In this document: piece after piece, positions 16,511-25,047 of the stretch
Layout of the letters: each line of letters opens with the position of its first letter
Position numbering within the stretch: position 1 is the first letter of the stretch
Assembly: GCF_002797395.1 (NCBI RefSeq)
Contig: NZ_KZ454943.1
Coordinates: 2,951,966 to 3,015,965 of the forward strand
Reading direction: 5' to 3'
Length of the DNA: 64,000 nucleotides
Source of the DNA: Bacillus solitudinis
GTDB lineage: Bacteria > Bacillota > Bacilli > Bacillales > Bacillaceae_D
Notes under the pieces: model-generated
What the model was told of the DNA's origin: nothing
Seen by the model: the letters and a program-made list of their open reading frames with translations, nothing else
The model's database searches: none
Made by a program: the position numbers and the translations under genes

Positions 16511-16882
16511 TTAATGTTGGACGGATTTACTTCTTTTTTCTTTAGAAACTACTTTTAAATCATCTCTAACACTTTTCCCCCATAAAGGGACATTTGTGTA
16601 GTATGCAGCTCGGCTGATTAAGTGCCCAGCAACGGGGGAGGTAATAAAGACAAAAAGAATTCCGAGAATTAGACGAGCATCAAGTCCAGACTCCTGATAG
16701 AAAAAAACAAGTGCACCTAGTAAGATAAAAAGCACACCAAGTGTTGCACTTTTTGAGGCTGCGTGAGTCCTCGAGTAAATATCTGGTAATCGCAACAAAC
16801 CAATTGTTGTAACAAGGCTTAAAAAGGATCCCAAGAGAACGAATACCGCTACTACTACACTACTTATCTCTGTCACGGTCAA
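16511..16882 (-). CDS. mrpG: Mrp Na+/H+ antiporter subunit G
   Basis: A 123-residue, three-helix protein with the MnhG/PhaG signature GLLRLPDIYSRTHAASKSATLGVLFILLG. The TTG start at 16882 (MTVTEIS) follows GAGAGGGG with 6-nt spacing and gives the usual length. An upstream in-frame start would lie inside mrpF. It overlaps mrpF by 23 nt. Required for assembly of the multi-subunit antiporter in the membrane. The C-terminal tail (KVVSKEKRSKSVQH) is basic. Confidence 0.92.
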   Translation of the reverse strand: MTVTEISSVVVAVFVLLGSFLSLVTTIGLLRLPDIYSRTHAASKSATLGVLFILLGALVFFYQESGLDARLILGILFVFITSPVAGHLISRAAYYTNVPLWGKSVRDDLKVVSKEKRSKSVQH

Positions 16883-17144
16883 GAACAACCCCTCTCTCAA
16901 TGAACTTTGCAAAGGCAACGGTACCGACAAAGGCTAGTACTCCGACAAGTAAAATCACTTCTAGAAATGCTGAAGTTCTTAGTAGAATGGATACAACTGT
17001 AACAATAGCAATGATCGTAATACCAATAGTATCAAGTGCTATTACCCTGTCTGAAGGAGAAGGTCCTATAATAATTCGATAAATACTACCCATAAGTGAA
17101 AGAGACAAAATGGCTAATGATATTATTAAAATCATATCGAACAT
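16860..17144 (-). CDS. mrpF: Mrp Na+/H+ antiporter subunit F
   Basis: A 94-residue protein with three membrane helices. The signature GPSPSDRVIALDTIGITIIAIV contains the conserved Asp pair of MnhF/PhaF. The start shares one base with the mrpE stop (TAATG), so the two are translationally coupled. Confidence 0.94.
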   Translation of the reverse strand: MFDMILIISLAILSLSLMGSIYRIIIGPSPSDRVIALDTIGITIIAIVTVVSILLRTSAFLEVILLVGVLAFVGTVAFAKFIERGVVLDRDRDK

Positions 17145-17620
17145 TACTGGCTCACCTCCATAATGGCTCGTTCAAATGAATTTTTAATCGCAGAAATCGA
17201 TACCTCAATGTCTTCAATATTCATGGCATGGATGTAAAGCGTCCGTTGGTCTTCAGAAATATCTACAACAAGTGTTCCAGGAGTGAGAGTTATTAGACTA
17301 GATAGAAGTGTAATTTCCCAGTCAGTTTTAAGGTCTGTTTCTAAGGCAAATATTCCAGGTTTAATATTTAGCTTTGGACTTAGCACATGTTTAACCACAG
17401 TAACATTTGAAAGAAAGAGTTCTTTAAAGAAGAGTAGGATTAGTTTGATAATGGCATAGACCTTTATCAAATAGAGCGGCTGATGAAAAAATCTGCGTAC
17501 TACAAAAAGAATCAACCCCCCTACGACGTAACCAATGATGAAGGTTGGTAAGTCCCATGCGTTATACAAAAACATCCATACAAACGAAATTGTCAAGTTG
17601 ATTAATAATTGAAAGGCCAT
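17144..17620 (-). CDS. mrpE: Mrp Na+/H+ antiporter subunit E
   Basis: A 158-residue MnhE/PhaE protein. N-terminal helices (QLLINLTISFVWMFLYN, FIIGYVVGGLILFVVRRFF) are followed by a cytoplasmic beta domain with LITLTPGTLVVDISEDQRTLYIHAM, the family hallmark. It lies 6 bp behind mrpD. Confidence 0.94.
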   Translation of the reverse strand: MAFQLLINLTISFVWMFLYNAWDLPTFIIGYVVGGLILFVVRRFFHQPLYLIKVYAIIKLILLFFKELFLSNVTVVKHVLSPKLNIKPGIFALETDLKTDWEITLLSSLITLTPGTLVVDISEDQRTLYIHAMNIEDIEVSISAIKNSFERAIMEVSQ

Positions 17621-17626
17621 GATAAC

Positions 17627-19111
17627 CTACTCCTTTAATACGGCTTCAATATAAATATCAGGGTTTAGTAAGGTTGTTGTTGCATCTGCAACAAATGGAT
17701 AAAGCCATTCTGCTCCCATTCCCATAATAAAAGATAAACCAAGTAGAATGAGACTTGGGTATACTAGCCCTTTAACATTCCCACGCTTTTCTAATGGAGG
17801 TATGTTTTCCTCCCCTAGTATAACCAGGAAGAAGACTCTCATTACTGAGTATAGAACAAGCAGACTAGAGAGTAATAGAATGGCGACTGTCCAATATTGT
17901 TCAGCGATGATACCTCCCTGAATTAGCATTAATTTACCAAAAAAACCACTGAATGGTGGAACCCCTGCCAAAGAGAGGGCGGCTGCGAGAAACGACCATC
18001 CGAGTATGGGGTATTGCTTCATAAGGCCACTTGCTTTTGACATACTCGTTGTTTTTGTAATGACTATGATAGCCCCAATAAGTAAGAACAAAGCTGCCTT
18101 TATAAGCATGTCATGTAATAAGTAAAAGATTCCACCAAATAAACCAGGTTCGTTAAATGAAGATAAACCAAAGATGATATAGCCCACCCCTGCAACGACA
18201 TTATAGACAAGGATTTTGTGAAGATTTTGGTAAGCTACAGCTCCAATTACACCAGCAATCATTGTAATAGCAGCTAACCCACCTAAAATCTGGTGCGTAA
18301 TCTCAGGATGATGGTAGAAAATAATTGTGAAAACGCGAATAATTGCATAAATACCTACCTTTGTTAGTAACCCAGCAAATAAAGCTGAGACCACTGGAGG
18401 TGGCGCTGAATATGAACCGGGTAGCCAAAAGTATAGTGGGAAAATGGCTGCCTTCATACCGAATACAATTAAAAAAAGTAAGGCAATGACAGTAACGATG
18501 GCAGGCTGTTCAATTTCAGCAACTCGCTGAGATAAATCAGCCATATTCAAGGTTCCTGTTATAGAATACAAAAAGGCAACGGCCGTAACGAATAGGGCAG
18601 AAGAGATAACGTTAACTAATACATATTTAAGAGATTCTTGAAGCTGAACTTTTTCTCCTCCAAGCACAATTAATGCATAAGAGGACATAAGCAACACTTC
18701 AAAAAATACAAAAAGGTTAAATAAATCTCCGGTTAAAAATGCACCGACAACGCCAGTGATTAAAAACTGTAACAAAGGATAAAAAAAGTAAGCTTTTCGA
18801 TCTTTGTCTAACCCTCTAACCGAAAATAAAAAACAAGCTAATGCAACAAGCCCAGTAAATAAAACGAGTAAAACAGCAAGGGAATCGGCAACTAAAACAA
18901 TCCCAAAGGGGGGACGCCATCCGCCTAGCTCGTAAGTCTGGACCCCGTTCTCTAAGACAGATAGGAGAAGGATAAACGTTGCAATGACCATAGCAATAAT
19001 TGAGAATATACTCAGAACTTTTTGAACTCTAATACTGTTCCTAATAAACAAGAGTATAATTCCTATGAGCAGTGGTATAAGTAATGGTGCAATAATAAGA
19101 TGATTAATCAT
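17627..19111 (-). CDS. mrpD: Mrp Na+/H+ antiporter subunit D
   Basis: A 494-residue, roughly 14-helix protein homologous to complex I NuoM/NuoN proton channels. Conserved elements visible include FFEVLLMSSYALIVLGGEK (functional Glu), GMKAAIFPLYFWLPGSYSAPPPVVSALFAGLLTKVGIY (trans-membrane Lys and broken helix), and LHDMLIKAALFLL (Lys). It is one of the two ion-translocating subunits. The start overlaps mrpC by 8 nt. Confidence 0.96.
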   Translation of the reverse strand: MINHLIIAPLLIPLLIGIILLFIRNSIRVQKVLSIFSIIAMVIATFILLLSVLENGVQTYELGGWRPPFGIVLVADSLAVLLVLFTGLVALACFLFSVRGLDKDRKAYFFYPLLQFLITGVVGAFLTGDLFNLFVFFEVLLMSSYALIVLGGEKVQLQESLKYVLVNVISSALFVTAVAFLYSITGTLNMADLSQRVAEIEQPAIVTVIALLFLIVFGMKAAIFPLYFWLPGSYSAPPPVVSALFAGLLTKVGIYAIIRVFTIIFYHHPEITHQILGGLAAITMIAGVIGAVAYQNLHKILVYNVVAGVGYIIFGLSSFNEPGLFGGIFYLLHDMLIKAALFLLIGAIIVITKTTSMSKASGLMKQYPILGWSFLAAALSLAGVPPFSGFFGKLMLIQGGIIAEQYWTVAILLLSSLLVLYSVMRVFFLVILGEENIPPLEKRGNVKGLVYPSLILLGLSFIMGMGAEWLYPFVADATTTLLNPDIYIEAVLKE

Positions 19112-19442
19112 GATCTATTCCCCTCAACTTTTCCATGTCGTCGGTTCCGTGCGCTTTATAAGTACGATAAGCTAAGACTAAGAAAAAGGAAGTAACCCCA
19201 AAGCTAATAACGATTGCAGTTAGAATTAAAGCTTGTGGCAATGGGTCTGTATATGATGCCGCTTCTTGTCCAAGTAAAGGAGCGGCTCCCTTTTTTAAAC
19301 CTCCCATTGTCAGAAGGAGTAAATGAACCCCATGGCTTAAAATACCAGTACCTATAATAATTCGTGTAATATTTCTTGATAAAATCAAATATGTTCCAAC
19401 AGTAAAGAGAAGCCCTACTACGATCGAGATAAGAATTTCCAT
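19104..19442 (-). CDS. mrpC: Mrp Na+/H+ antiporter subunit C
   Basis: A 112-residue, three-helix NuoK-like protein (ILISIVVGLLFTVGTYLILSRNITRIIIGTGILSHGVHLLLLTMGG, then DPLPQALILTAIVISFGVTSFFLVLAYR). The DPLPQALILTAIVI motif is diagnostic of MnhC/MrpC. It abuts mrpB with no gap. Confidence 0.95.
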   Translation of the reverse strand: MEILISIVVGLLFTVGTYLILSRNITRIIIGTGILSHGVHLLLLTMGGLKKGAAPLLGQEAASYTDPLPQALILTAIVISFGVTSFFLVLAYRTYKAHGTDDMEKLRGIDHD

Positions 19443-19865
19443 TTAGTTATCCTCCCCGATTGTATAAATGATGGTTAACGTTACACCAATTACAACAAAA
19501 TAAACACCGATATCAAATAATAATGCAGTTGCTAACTCCGTCTTTCCTAAAAGAGGTAGGTAAAAATAATCGTACGTATGGGACAAAAATGGACTGTCAA
19601 AGACAAAGGATCCAATCCCAGTAAGAACTGCTATTAATAACCCTGTAGCAGTTAAAATTTTAAAGTCGAAAGGAAGGATGCGTTTAATCGTTTTTATATC
19701 AAAGGCAATTCCTATTAGTACAAATGCTGCTGCTGTCATTAATCCACCAATGAAACCTCCACCAGGATTGTGGTGCCCTGCAAGAAAAACATAAATGGAG
19801 AAAATAATTATAATAAACGTAACTAGTTGAGTTGCTGTTTTCAATATAACATCATTTGGACGCAT
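19443..19865 (-). CDS. mrpB: Mrp Na+/H+ antiporter subunit B
   Basis: A 140-residue protein with about four helices and the MnhB motif HHNPGGGFIGGLMTAAAFVLIGIAFD. The start codon overlaps the mrpA stop by 1 nt. Confidence 0.95.
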   Translation of the reverse strand: MRPNDVILKTATQLVTFIIIIFSIYVFLAGHHNPGGGFIGGLMTAAAFVLIGIAFDIKTIKRILPFDFKILTATGLLIAVLTGIGSFVFDSPFLSHTYDYFYLPLLGKTELATALLFDIGVYFVVIGVTLTIIYTIGEDN

Positions 19866-22270
19866 TAGGATTCCCCTTTCTCTAGGCGCAATTTAACCAT
19901 TGAGTAAATCCCTATAGCAGCGATGGCTAACACAAGAATTTCAAATAATGTATCAAACCCTCGGAAATCAACTAAAATCACGTTAACCATATTTTTACCA
20001 CCAGCTTCATCATAGCTTGAGTTTACAAAGAAGCTAGCTAAAGATTCAAAGCTTTTTGAATGATGAGATGAGATTGCTAAAACAGTGACTAATATTCCGA
20101 CTCCGAGACTTACAATTAAGTTTGTAAATCGGAATGGTATTTTTTCGAACTTGGCTTTGAACATCGGTAAGTGATAAAAGCAAAGCAAGAATAATACCGT
20201 GGATACGGTTTCGATTACCATTTGTGTTAATGCTAAATCTGGTGCTCTAAAAAGGACGAAGAACAGAGCAAGAGAATAGCCAACGGCGCCTAAGCCGATA
20301 ATCGCTGTTAAGCGAGTTCGGGCGAGAACTACGGTCACTGCAGAGATACACATAACAACAGCTAAAGCTGCTTCGTGGAAGACAATAGGTGCACTCTCAA
20401 CACCTGATAAAGTAACAGCATTTAGTTTGAAGAGCATATAACCTAGGAACAAGACCATAAATGAAAAAATGTAAATTAAATATTGACGAATGCTTCCTTT
20501 CATGAAAGAAGAGGTTACTCTATGACTACTACTTGATAGAAGAATAAGCGTACCGTCATAAACGCGATTTAAAGGATCGCGTTCGTGCAAGTAAATAGAA
20601 AGCTTAGCCCATTTTCTCATCAGAAGAAATAGCAATGTTCCTAGCACGACAACCCCAATTGTCATAAATAATTCTGTATTGAATCCATGCCAATGATAGA
20701 TGTGAACATAAAATTGTTCTCCTGGACCTAAGACGGTAGGAAGAATCGCGTTCATTGCAGGCTCAATTAGAGTATAGGCTAATAAATTGGGGAATAACCC
20801 AAAAATCACCACTAAGGAACCAAGAACGATAGGACTAATTAACATCCCGAGTGGAGCTTCATGCACGGGCTTATCATAATTTTCTTTCTTAAATTTCCCG
20901 GTAAATGTTTTGAAAAACAAAATCATACAATAAAGAAATGTGAAAATACTAGCTACCCACGCTAATACAGGAAATAGCATTCCGACTGTTTGCATATTAA
21001 AAATTTCAAGTTGGGAAGCGTTTAACACACCAGTAAAGAACATCTCTTTACTTAAGAAACCATTAAATGGGGGTAAACCGGCCATCGAGGCTGTCCCAAT
21101 TAAGGAGATGGTAAATGTAACGGGCATTATCGTCATTAATCCACCAAGTTTACGAATGTCTCGTGTTCCAGTTTCGTGGTCAATAATCCCTGCTGTCATA
21201 AATAAGCTTCCCTTAAATGTTGCATGGTTAATTAAGTGAAAAATCGCTGCAAGTGTAGCAGTAGTATACATGGTTGTATCAGTTCCGTATCCATAATAAA
21301 GGGAAGCTGAACCAAGACCGAGTAAACACATGATTAATCCAAGCTGACTGATAGTTGAAAAGGCAAGTATACTTTTCAAGTCTTTTTGGCGAATAGCCGA
21401 CAAGGATCCCCATAATAGGGTCACAATTCCAAAACCAGAAAGTAACCAAAACCATTCTTGACTTCCTCCAAAAACAGGTGTAAATCGTGCAACTAGGTAT
21501 ATTCCTGCTTTAACCATTGTGGCAGAGTGAAGGTAAGCACTAACAGGAGTAGGTGCTTCCATTGCATCTGGTAACCAAATATGGAAAGGGAACTGCGCAG
21601 ATTTCGTAAAGGCTCCTAGTAAAATAAGTAACATTGCCGGTAAAAATAGTGAATTCGTCGTGACTAAATCAAGAGAACCAATTATCTCTCGGATACTAAA
21701 CGTCCCGGTCATCACATAAAGAAGCGTAAATCCACCAAGCATTGCAAAACCGCCAAAAACTGTAACCATCATAGACTTTTGTGCACCATAGATAGATTTT
21801 TTACGGTGGTACCAATAACTAATTAGTAATGAGGAAGCCAGACTTGTTAATTCCCAAAACGTGTACAAAACAATAAGGTTATCTGAAAGAACGACACCTA
21901 GCATAGCCGCCATAAACATAAGTAAATACACATAAAAATTGTTGAGGCGCTCTGTTTTTTTTGATAAATAGTAAATTGAATAAAGAACAACTAAAGCGCC
22001 AATTCCTGTAATTAATAATGCGAATAATAAACTGAGGCCATCAATAAAGACAGTGAAATGAATACCTAATGAAGGAACCCAAGGTACTGTATGCTCTATA
22101 ACATTACCTGCAGATGTGGACGGTAAAAAACGAATAAAGTAAATAAATAAAATTAAAGGGAGAGCCAAAACAAACCATCCCGTATGTATTTTCCTTAAAT
22201 ACTTATACAAAAAAGGAATTAAAATCGCTAACAATAAAGGCGATATCGTCGCCCAATGTAAAGCTGTCAA
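19865..22270 (-). CDS. mrpA: Mrp Na+/H+ antiporter subunit A
   Basis: An 801-residue, roughly 20-helix protein with a NuoL-like core (FWELTSLASSLLISYW, GAFTKSAQFPFHIWLPDAMEAPTPVSAYLHSATMVKAGIYLVARF, NHATFKGSLFMTAG) and a C-terminal MrpA-specific NuoJ-like section. It carries out Na+-coupled proton exchange with MrpD. The TTG at 22268-22270 (MTALHWATI) follows AAGGAGG with 8-nt spacing and gives the family length; a more upstream in-frame ATG would add an uncharacteristic charged leader. Order mrpABCDEFG is canonical. Confidence 0.96.
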   Translation of the reverse strand: MTALHWATISPLLLAILIPFLYKYLRKIHTGWFVLALPLILFIYFIRFLPSTSAGNVIEHTVPWVPSLGIHFTVFIDGLSLLFALLITGIGALVVLYSIYYLSKKTERLNNFYVYLLMFMAAMLGVVLSDNLIVLYTFWELTSLASSLLISYWYHRKKSIYGAQKSMMVTVFGGFAMLGGFTLLYVMTGTFSIREIIGSLDLVTTNSLFLPAMLLILLGAFTKSAQFPFHIWLPDAMEAPTPVSAYLHSATMVKAGIYLVARFTPVFGGSQEWFWLLSGFGIVTLLWGSLSAIRQKDLKSILAFSTISQLGLIMCLLGLGSASLYYGYGTDTTMYTTATLAAIFHLINHATFKGSLFMTAGIIDHETGTRDIRKLGGLMTIMPVTFTISLIGTASMAGLPPFNGFLSKEMFFTGVLNASQLEIFNMQTVGMLFPVLAWVASIFTFLYCMILFFKTFTGKFKKENYDKPVHEAPLGMLISPIVLGSLVVIFGLFPNLLAYTLIEPAMNAILPTVLGPGEQFYVHIYHWHGFNTELFMTIGVVVLGTLLFLLMRKWAKLSIYLHERDPLNRVYDGTLILLSSSSHRVTSSFMKGSIRQYLIYIFSFMVLFLGYMLFKLNAVTLSGVESAPIVFHEAALAVVMCISAVTVVLARTRLTAIIGLGAVGYSLALFFVLFRAPDLALTQMVIETVSTVLFLLCFYHLPMFKAKFEKIPFRFTNLIVSLGVGILVTVLAISSHHSKSFESLASFFVNSSYDEAGGKNMVNVILVDFRGFDTLFEILVLAIAAIGIYSMVKLRLEKGES

Positions 22271-22361
22271 AACACATACCTCCTTAACCCTAGCTTTTTC
22301 TAATTTCATTGTGGACCTAAATATGAACTTTTTTATTCTAGAATGCAAATTGACATCAAAC

Positions 22362-22392
22362 CCAAAACAAATTATAACCTAATTTGTTTTGG
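22362..22392. promoter_or_regulatory. Perfect inverted repeat upstream of the mrp operon
   Basis: CCAAAACAAAT and ATTTGTTTTGG (11 bp each) flank a 9-nt spacer. On the minus strand the centre contains TATAAT, so the repeat straddles a candidate -10 about 100 nt before mrpA, though no good -35 is seen. It may be an operator for a dimeric regulator of the antiporter, or a leader hairpin. Confidence 0.55.
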
Positions 22393-22560
22393 TGTGCACC
22401 CTTGAAGAATCTAGTGCTAACACGTTTTTAATTAATTGTTAAATATGTAGAAAGACGATTATTATTTTAAAAATTTTTATTTAAAAGAAGAAATGTATAA
22501 TTTTCCAAATGAACGGAACCCTAGATTCATAAAGCAATTTGAACCGGGGTGGAATTTAGT

Positions 22561-22788
22561 ATGAGAACGAGAGAAAAGGCATTAGCGAGTATAAGTATTT
22601 TTCTTGTTTTATTTTCGGGAGCCTGGTATGCCAATGAATTTAATCAACGGACCATTCACAGTAAGGGCTATGATGATGTGGGAAATTTAAGAGTTCAGGA
22701 TATTGATGAAGACATGATTCCTATTACTACACCGTTTAAACCTAGGGAATACATTCGTATTGGTACTCGGACCATACCCGCAAATTAA
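22561..22788 (+). CDS. Small membrane-anchored or secreted protein of unknown function
   Basis: A 75-residue protein: basic start (MRTREKA), one hydrophobic helix (LASISIFLVLFSGAWYA), then a polar, acidic tail (VQDIDEDMIPITTPFKPREYIRIGTRTIPAN). ATG 22561 follows GGGGTGG at 8 nt, and an in-frame GTG 12 nt upstream overlaps that site. The helix could be a signal peptide or anchor. I do not recognise the family. It is single and convergent with sda. Confidence 0.65.
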   Translation: MRTREKALASISIFLVLFSGAWYANEFNQRTIHSKGYDDVGNLRVQDIDEDMIPITTPFKPREYIRIGTRTIPAN

Positions 22789-22793
22789 ACAAA

Positions 22794-22829
22794 AAGAAGG
22801 GAGTCTTTTGAAGACACCCTTCTTTCTTG
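22794..22829. terminator. Bidirectional terminator
   Basis: AAGAAGGG-A-GTCTT/AAGAC-A-CCCTTCTT stem with T-rich flanks on both strands (TTTCTTG on plus, TTTTTG on minus). It serves the 22561 gene and sda. Confidence 0.85.
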
Positions 22830-22831
22830 TG

Positions 22832-22972
22832 TTATGAAGTTAACTTTATTTTATCAGATAAAGAACGTCTGATAATTTCAATGCGTATTAATTCAATAAA
22901 ATCATGATTTAATTCTAATTCAGTTGCTTTATAATATGTTTCAATGAGAAGCTCGTCTGATAAATTCTCCAT
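22832..22972 (-). CDS. sda: Sporulation checkpoint inhibitor Sda
   Basis: 46 residues, exactly the length of the short B. subtilis form, with the conserved core [35 protein letters not shown], a helical hairpin. Sda binds sporulation histidine kinases such as KinA and blocks entry into sporulation while replication is active or DNA is damaged. The gene lies just upstream of and divergent from yqeG, as in B. subtilis. An in-frame TGA closely upstream leaves ATG 22970-22972 as the only sensible start. The nearest strong Shine-Dalgarno is 28 nt away across a hairpin. Confidence 0.95.
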   Translation of the reverse strand: MENLSDELLIETYYKATELELNHDFIELIRIEIIRRSLSDKIKLTS

Positions 22973-22977
22973 GAATC

Positions 22978-23008
22978 CCTGTCATACTAGTGACAGGTTC
23001 ACCTCCTT
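22978..23008 (-). promoter_or_regulatory. sda leader: Shine-Dalgarno plus hairpin spacer
   Basis: Minus strand: AAGGAGGT (23008-23001), 3 nt, a perfect 7-bp hairpin CCTGTCA/TGACAGG with 6-nt loop (22997-22978), 5 nt, then the sda ATG. Linear spacing is 28 nt, but folding the 20-nt hairpin leaves 8 nt, an optimal distance. Confidence 0.6.
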
Positions 23009-23093
23009 AGTTTAATGGCTAGTTGGGAAAATTTTATTGTTCTAAACGTCTGAACTATTTCATATTATTGTAAGTTTTGGTTTATCTCTTCAT

Positions 23094-23122
23094 ATCCTAC
23101 CACGACTCTGAAAAGAGAACAA
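23094..23122 (-). promoter_or_regulatory. Candidate sda promoter
   Basis: The minus strand has TTGTTC (23122-23117), 17-bp spacer and TAGGAT (23099-23094). The nearest DnaA box begins 10 bp upstream of the -35. Confidence 0.45.
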
Positions 23123-23131
23123 CCGTTCGAT

Positions 23132-23231
23132 TTATCCACATATTCCGGTGGATAACCTGTGGGTTTATTGTTTATGAGGTTGTAAAGTGTAATTACACCA
23201 ACGTGTATAAACGTGCATAACGTTATCCACA
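23132..23231. promoter_or_regulatory. DnaA-box cluster in the sda-yqeG intergenic region
   Basis: Perfect TTATCCACA boxes at 23132-23140 and 23223-23231 (plus) and a one-mismatch inverted box GGTGGATAA at 23147-23155, with degenerate boxes between (for example GTGTATAAAC). In B. subtilis DnaA acts at the sda promoter to couple replication status to sporulation. The same control is inferred here. Confidence 0.85.
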
Positions 23232-23326
23232 AGTGTTGATCGATGCTTTTTTTTGTCGAAAAAAAATTTCCCTTTTTTCCTTAAGACGCTTTATCCTCCA
23301 TTCCTTATAAAAATACCCAGTTTCGA

Positions 23327-23355
23327 TTGAAAAAAAACATAGTTAACGGTATAGT
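23327..23355 (+). promoter_or_regulatory. Sigma-A promoter of the yqeG operon
   Basis: TTGAAA (23327-23332), 17-bp spacer, TATAGT (23350-23355), about 40 bp before the yqeG GTG. No terminator is apparent until after yqeM, so it probably drives the nine-gene run. Confidence 0.65.
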
Positions 23356-23396
23356 TAAAGTTTGATTACAGTCGTTAAAAGATAAGAGGTGGAATT

Positions 23397-23912
23397 GTGC
23401 TGAAAAAACTACTTCCAAACGAATATGTAAAGAGTATTTATGATATTGATTTTGATAATTTAAAGAAAAATGGAATTAAAGCGATTATCACCGATTTGGA
23501 TAATACATTAGTTGAATGGGACCGACCTAATTCTACTCCGGAAGTAAGAGAATGGGTAAAAAAGGTTGAAGAACTGGGCATGAAGGTAACGATCGTGTCG
23601 AATAATAATGAGAAGAGAGTCAAAGCATTTGCAACTCCAGAAAAAATGGTTTTTATCCATAGTGCTAAAAAACCAATAGGACGATCTTTTCGTCTAGCGT
23701 GTAAGAATATGGGAGTTATACCGTCAGAAACGGTGGTTATCGGTGATCAAATTTTTACGGATGTGCTTGGAGGAAATAGAGCAGGAATCCAGACAATTCT
23801 TGTTGTCCCAGTAGCAAGTACGGATGGGATAGCGACAAAGTTTAATCGAAGGATGGAGAGAATCATTTTAAAATGGATGAGGAAAAAAGGGTTGATTCAA
23901 TGGGAGGATTAG
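23397..23912 (+). CDS. yqeG: YqeG-type HAD phosphatase
   Basis: A 171-residue HAD-IIIA protein: motif I DLDNTLVEWD, motif II VSNNNE, motif IV GDQIFTDVLGGNRAG. Closely matches B. subtilis YqeG, with the GTG start (M)LKKLLPNEYVKSIYDI behind AAGAGGTGG. A phosphatase of uncertain substrate (PGP-like homologues act on phosphatidylglycerophosphate). First gene of the conserved yqeG-yqeM string. Confidence 0.92.
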   Translation: MLKKLLPNEYVKSIYDIDFDNLKKNGIKAIITDLDNTLVEWDRPNSTPEVREWVKKVEELGMKVTIVSNNNEKRVKAFATPEKMVFIHSAKKPIGRSFRLACKNMGVIPSETVVIGDQIFTDVLGGNRAGIQTILVVPVASTDGIATKFNRRMERIILKWMRKKGLIQWED

Positions 23913-23917
23913 ACAAA

Positions 23918-25027
23918 ATGGACGAACAGAAAATTATTTGCGCAGGCTGTGGCGTAGCGGTGCAAACCGAAAACAAGCAAGAACTAGGCTTTGTCCCTAA
24001 ATCTACATTGGAAAAAGACGTGATAATTTGTCAACGTTGTTTTCGTTTGAAGCATTATAATGAAGTACAGGATGTTTCTTTAACGGATGATGACTTTTTG
24101 AAAATATTACATACGCTGGGACAAAAAGAAGCATTAATCGTTAAGATTGTTGATATTTTTGATTTTACAGGAAGTTGGCTTCCAGGTCTACATCGATTTG
24201 CAGGAAAGAATGATGTGTTATTAATTGGAAATAAAGTTGATTTACTACCGAAATCATTAAACCAGAATCGACTTATTAATTGGATTAAAAAGTCGTCAAA
24301 AGAATTAGGGTTAAAACCAATCGATGTATTGCTAATGAGTGCTGATAAAGGTGAAGGTGTTTTAAATGTAGCTCAAGAAATTGATAGGCATCGAAAGGGA
24401 AAAGATGTGTACGTTGTCGGATGTACCAATGTAGGTAAATCGACCTTTATTAATCAAATTATAAAGCAATTTGATGGTGATACGGAGCAACTAATTACAA
24501 CATCTCATTTTCCAGGGACGACTCTCGATATGATTGATATTCCTCTCGATGATGGTAAGGCTCTTTATGATACTCCTGGTATAATTAATCATCATCAAAT
24601 GGCTCATTTTCTAGATAAGAAAGAGCTAAAAGTGATTACACCGAAAAAAGAAGTAAAGCCAATGGGCTTTCAACTTAACACGGAACAAACACTGTTTTTT
24701 GGAGGCTTGGCCAGATTAGACTTTCTAAAAGGTGAACGGACAACCTTTACCTGTTATGTTTCCAACGATATAACAATCCACCGTACAAAGCTTGATAAGG
24801 CTGATCAGTTGTACGAAAACCATCTAGGTGAGTTATTGACCCCACCTGGAGTGGAAGGAAAAGAGCAGTTGCCTCCTTTAGTGAAGCATGAGTTTTATAT
24901 CAAGGAAAAGAAAAGTGATATCGTCATTTCCGGCCTTGGTTGGATAACGGTTAGTGGAGACAATCTTAAAGTTCAAGCCTATGCACCTAAAGGAGTGGGC
25001 GTTTCAATTAGAGAATCTATTATTTAA
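23918..25027 (+). CDS. yqeH: Ribosome biogenesis GTPase YqeH
   Basis: A 369-residue, circularly permuted GTPase. N-terminal zinc finger CAGC...CQRC is followed by G4 NKVDL, G5 MSADKGEG, G1 GCTNVGKST, G3 DTPGI and a C-terminal RNA-binding region. It takes part in 30S subunit assembly. ATG 23918 has GGGAGG 10 nt upstream inside the yqeG end; a more upstream in-frame start would overlap yqeG by 40 nt without a ribosome binding site. Confidence 0.95.
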   Translation: MDEQKIICAGCGVAVQTENKQELGFVPKSTLEKDVIICQRCFRLKHYNEVQDVSLTDDDFLKILHTLGQKEALIVKIVDIFDFTGSWLPGLHRFAGKNDVLLIGNKVDLLPKSLNQNRLINWIKKSSKELGLKPIDVLLMSADKGEGVLNVAQEIDRHRKGKDVYVVGCTNVGKSTFINQIIKQFDGDTEQLITTSHFPGTTLDMIDIPLDDGKALYDTPGIINHHQMAHFLDKKELKVITPKKEVKPMGFQLNTEQTLFFGGLARLDFLKGERTTFTCYVSNDITIHRTKLDKADQLYENHLGELLTPPGVEGKEQLPPLVKHEFYIKEKKSDIVISGLGWITVSGDNLKVQAYAPKGVGVSIRESII

Positions 25028-25047
25028 ACCAAAAGGGGAGAACGAGA

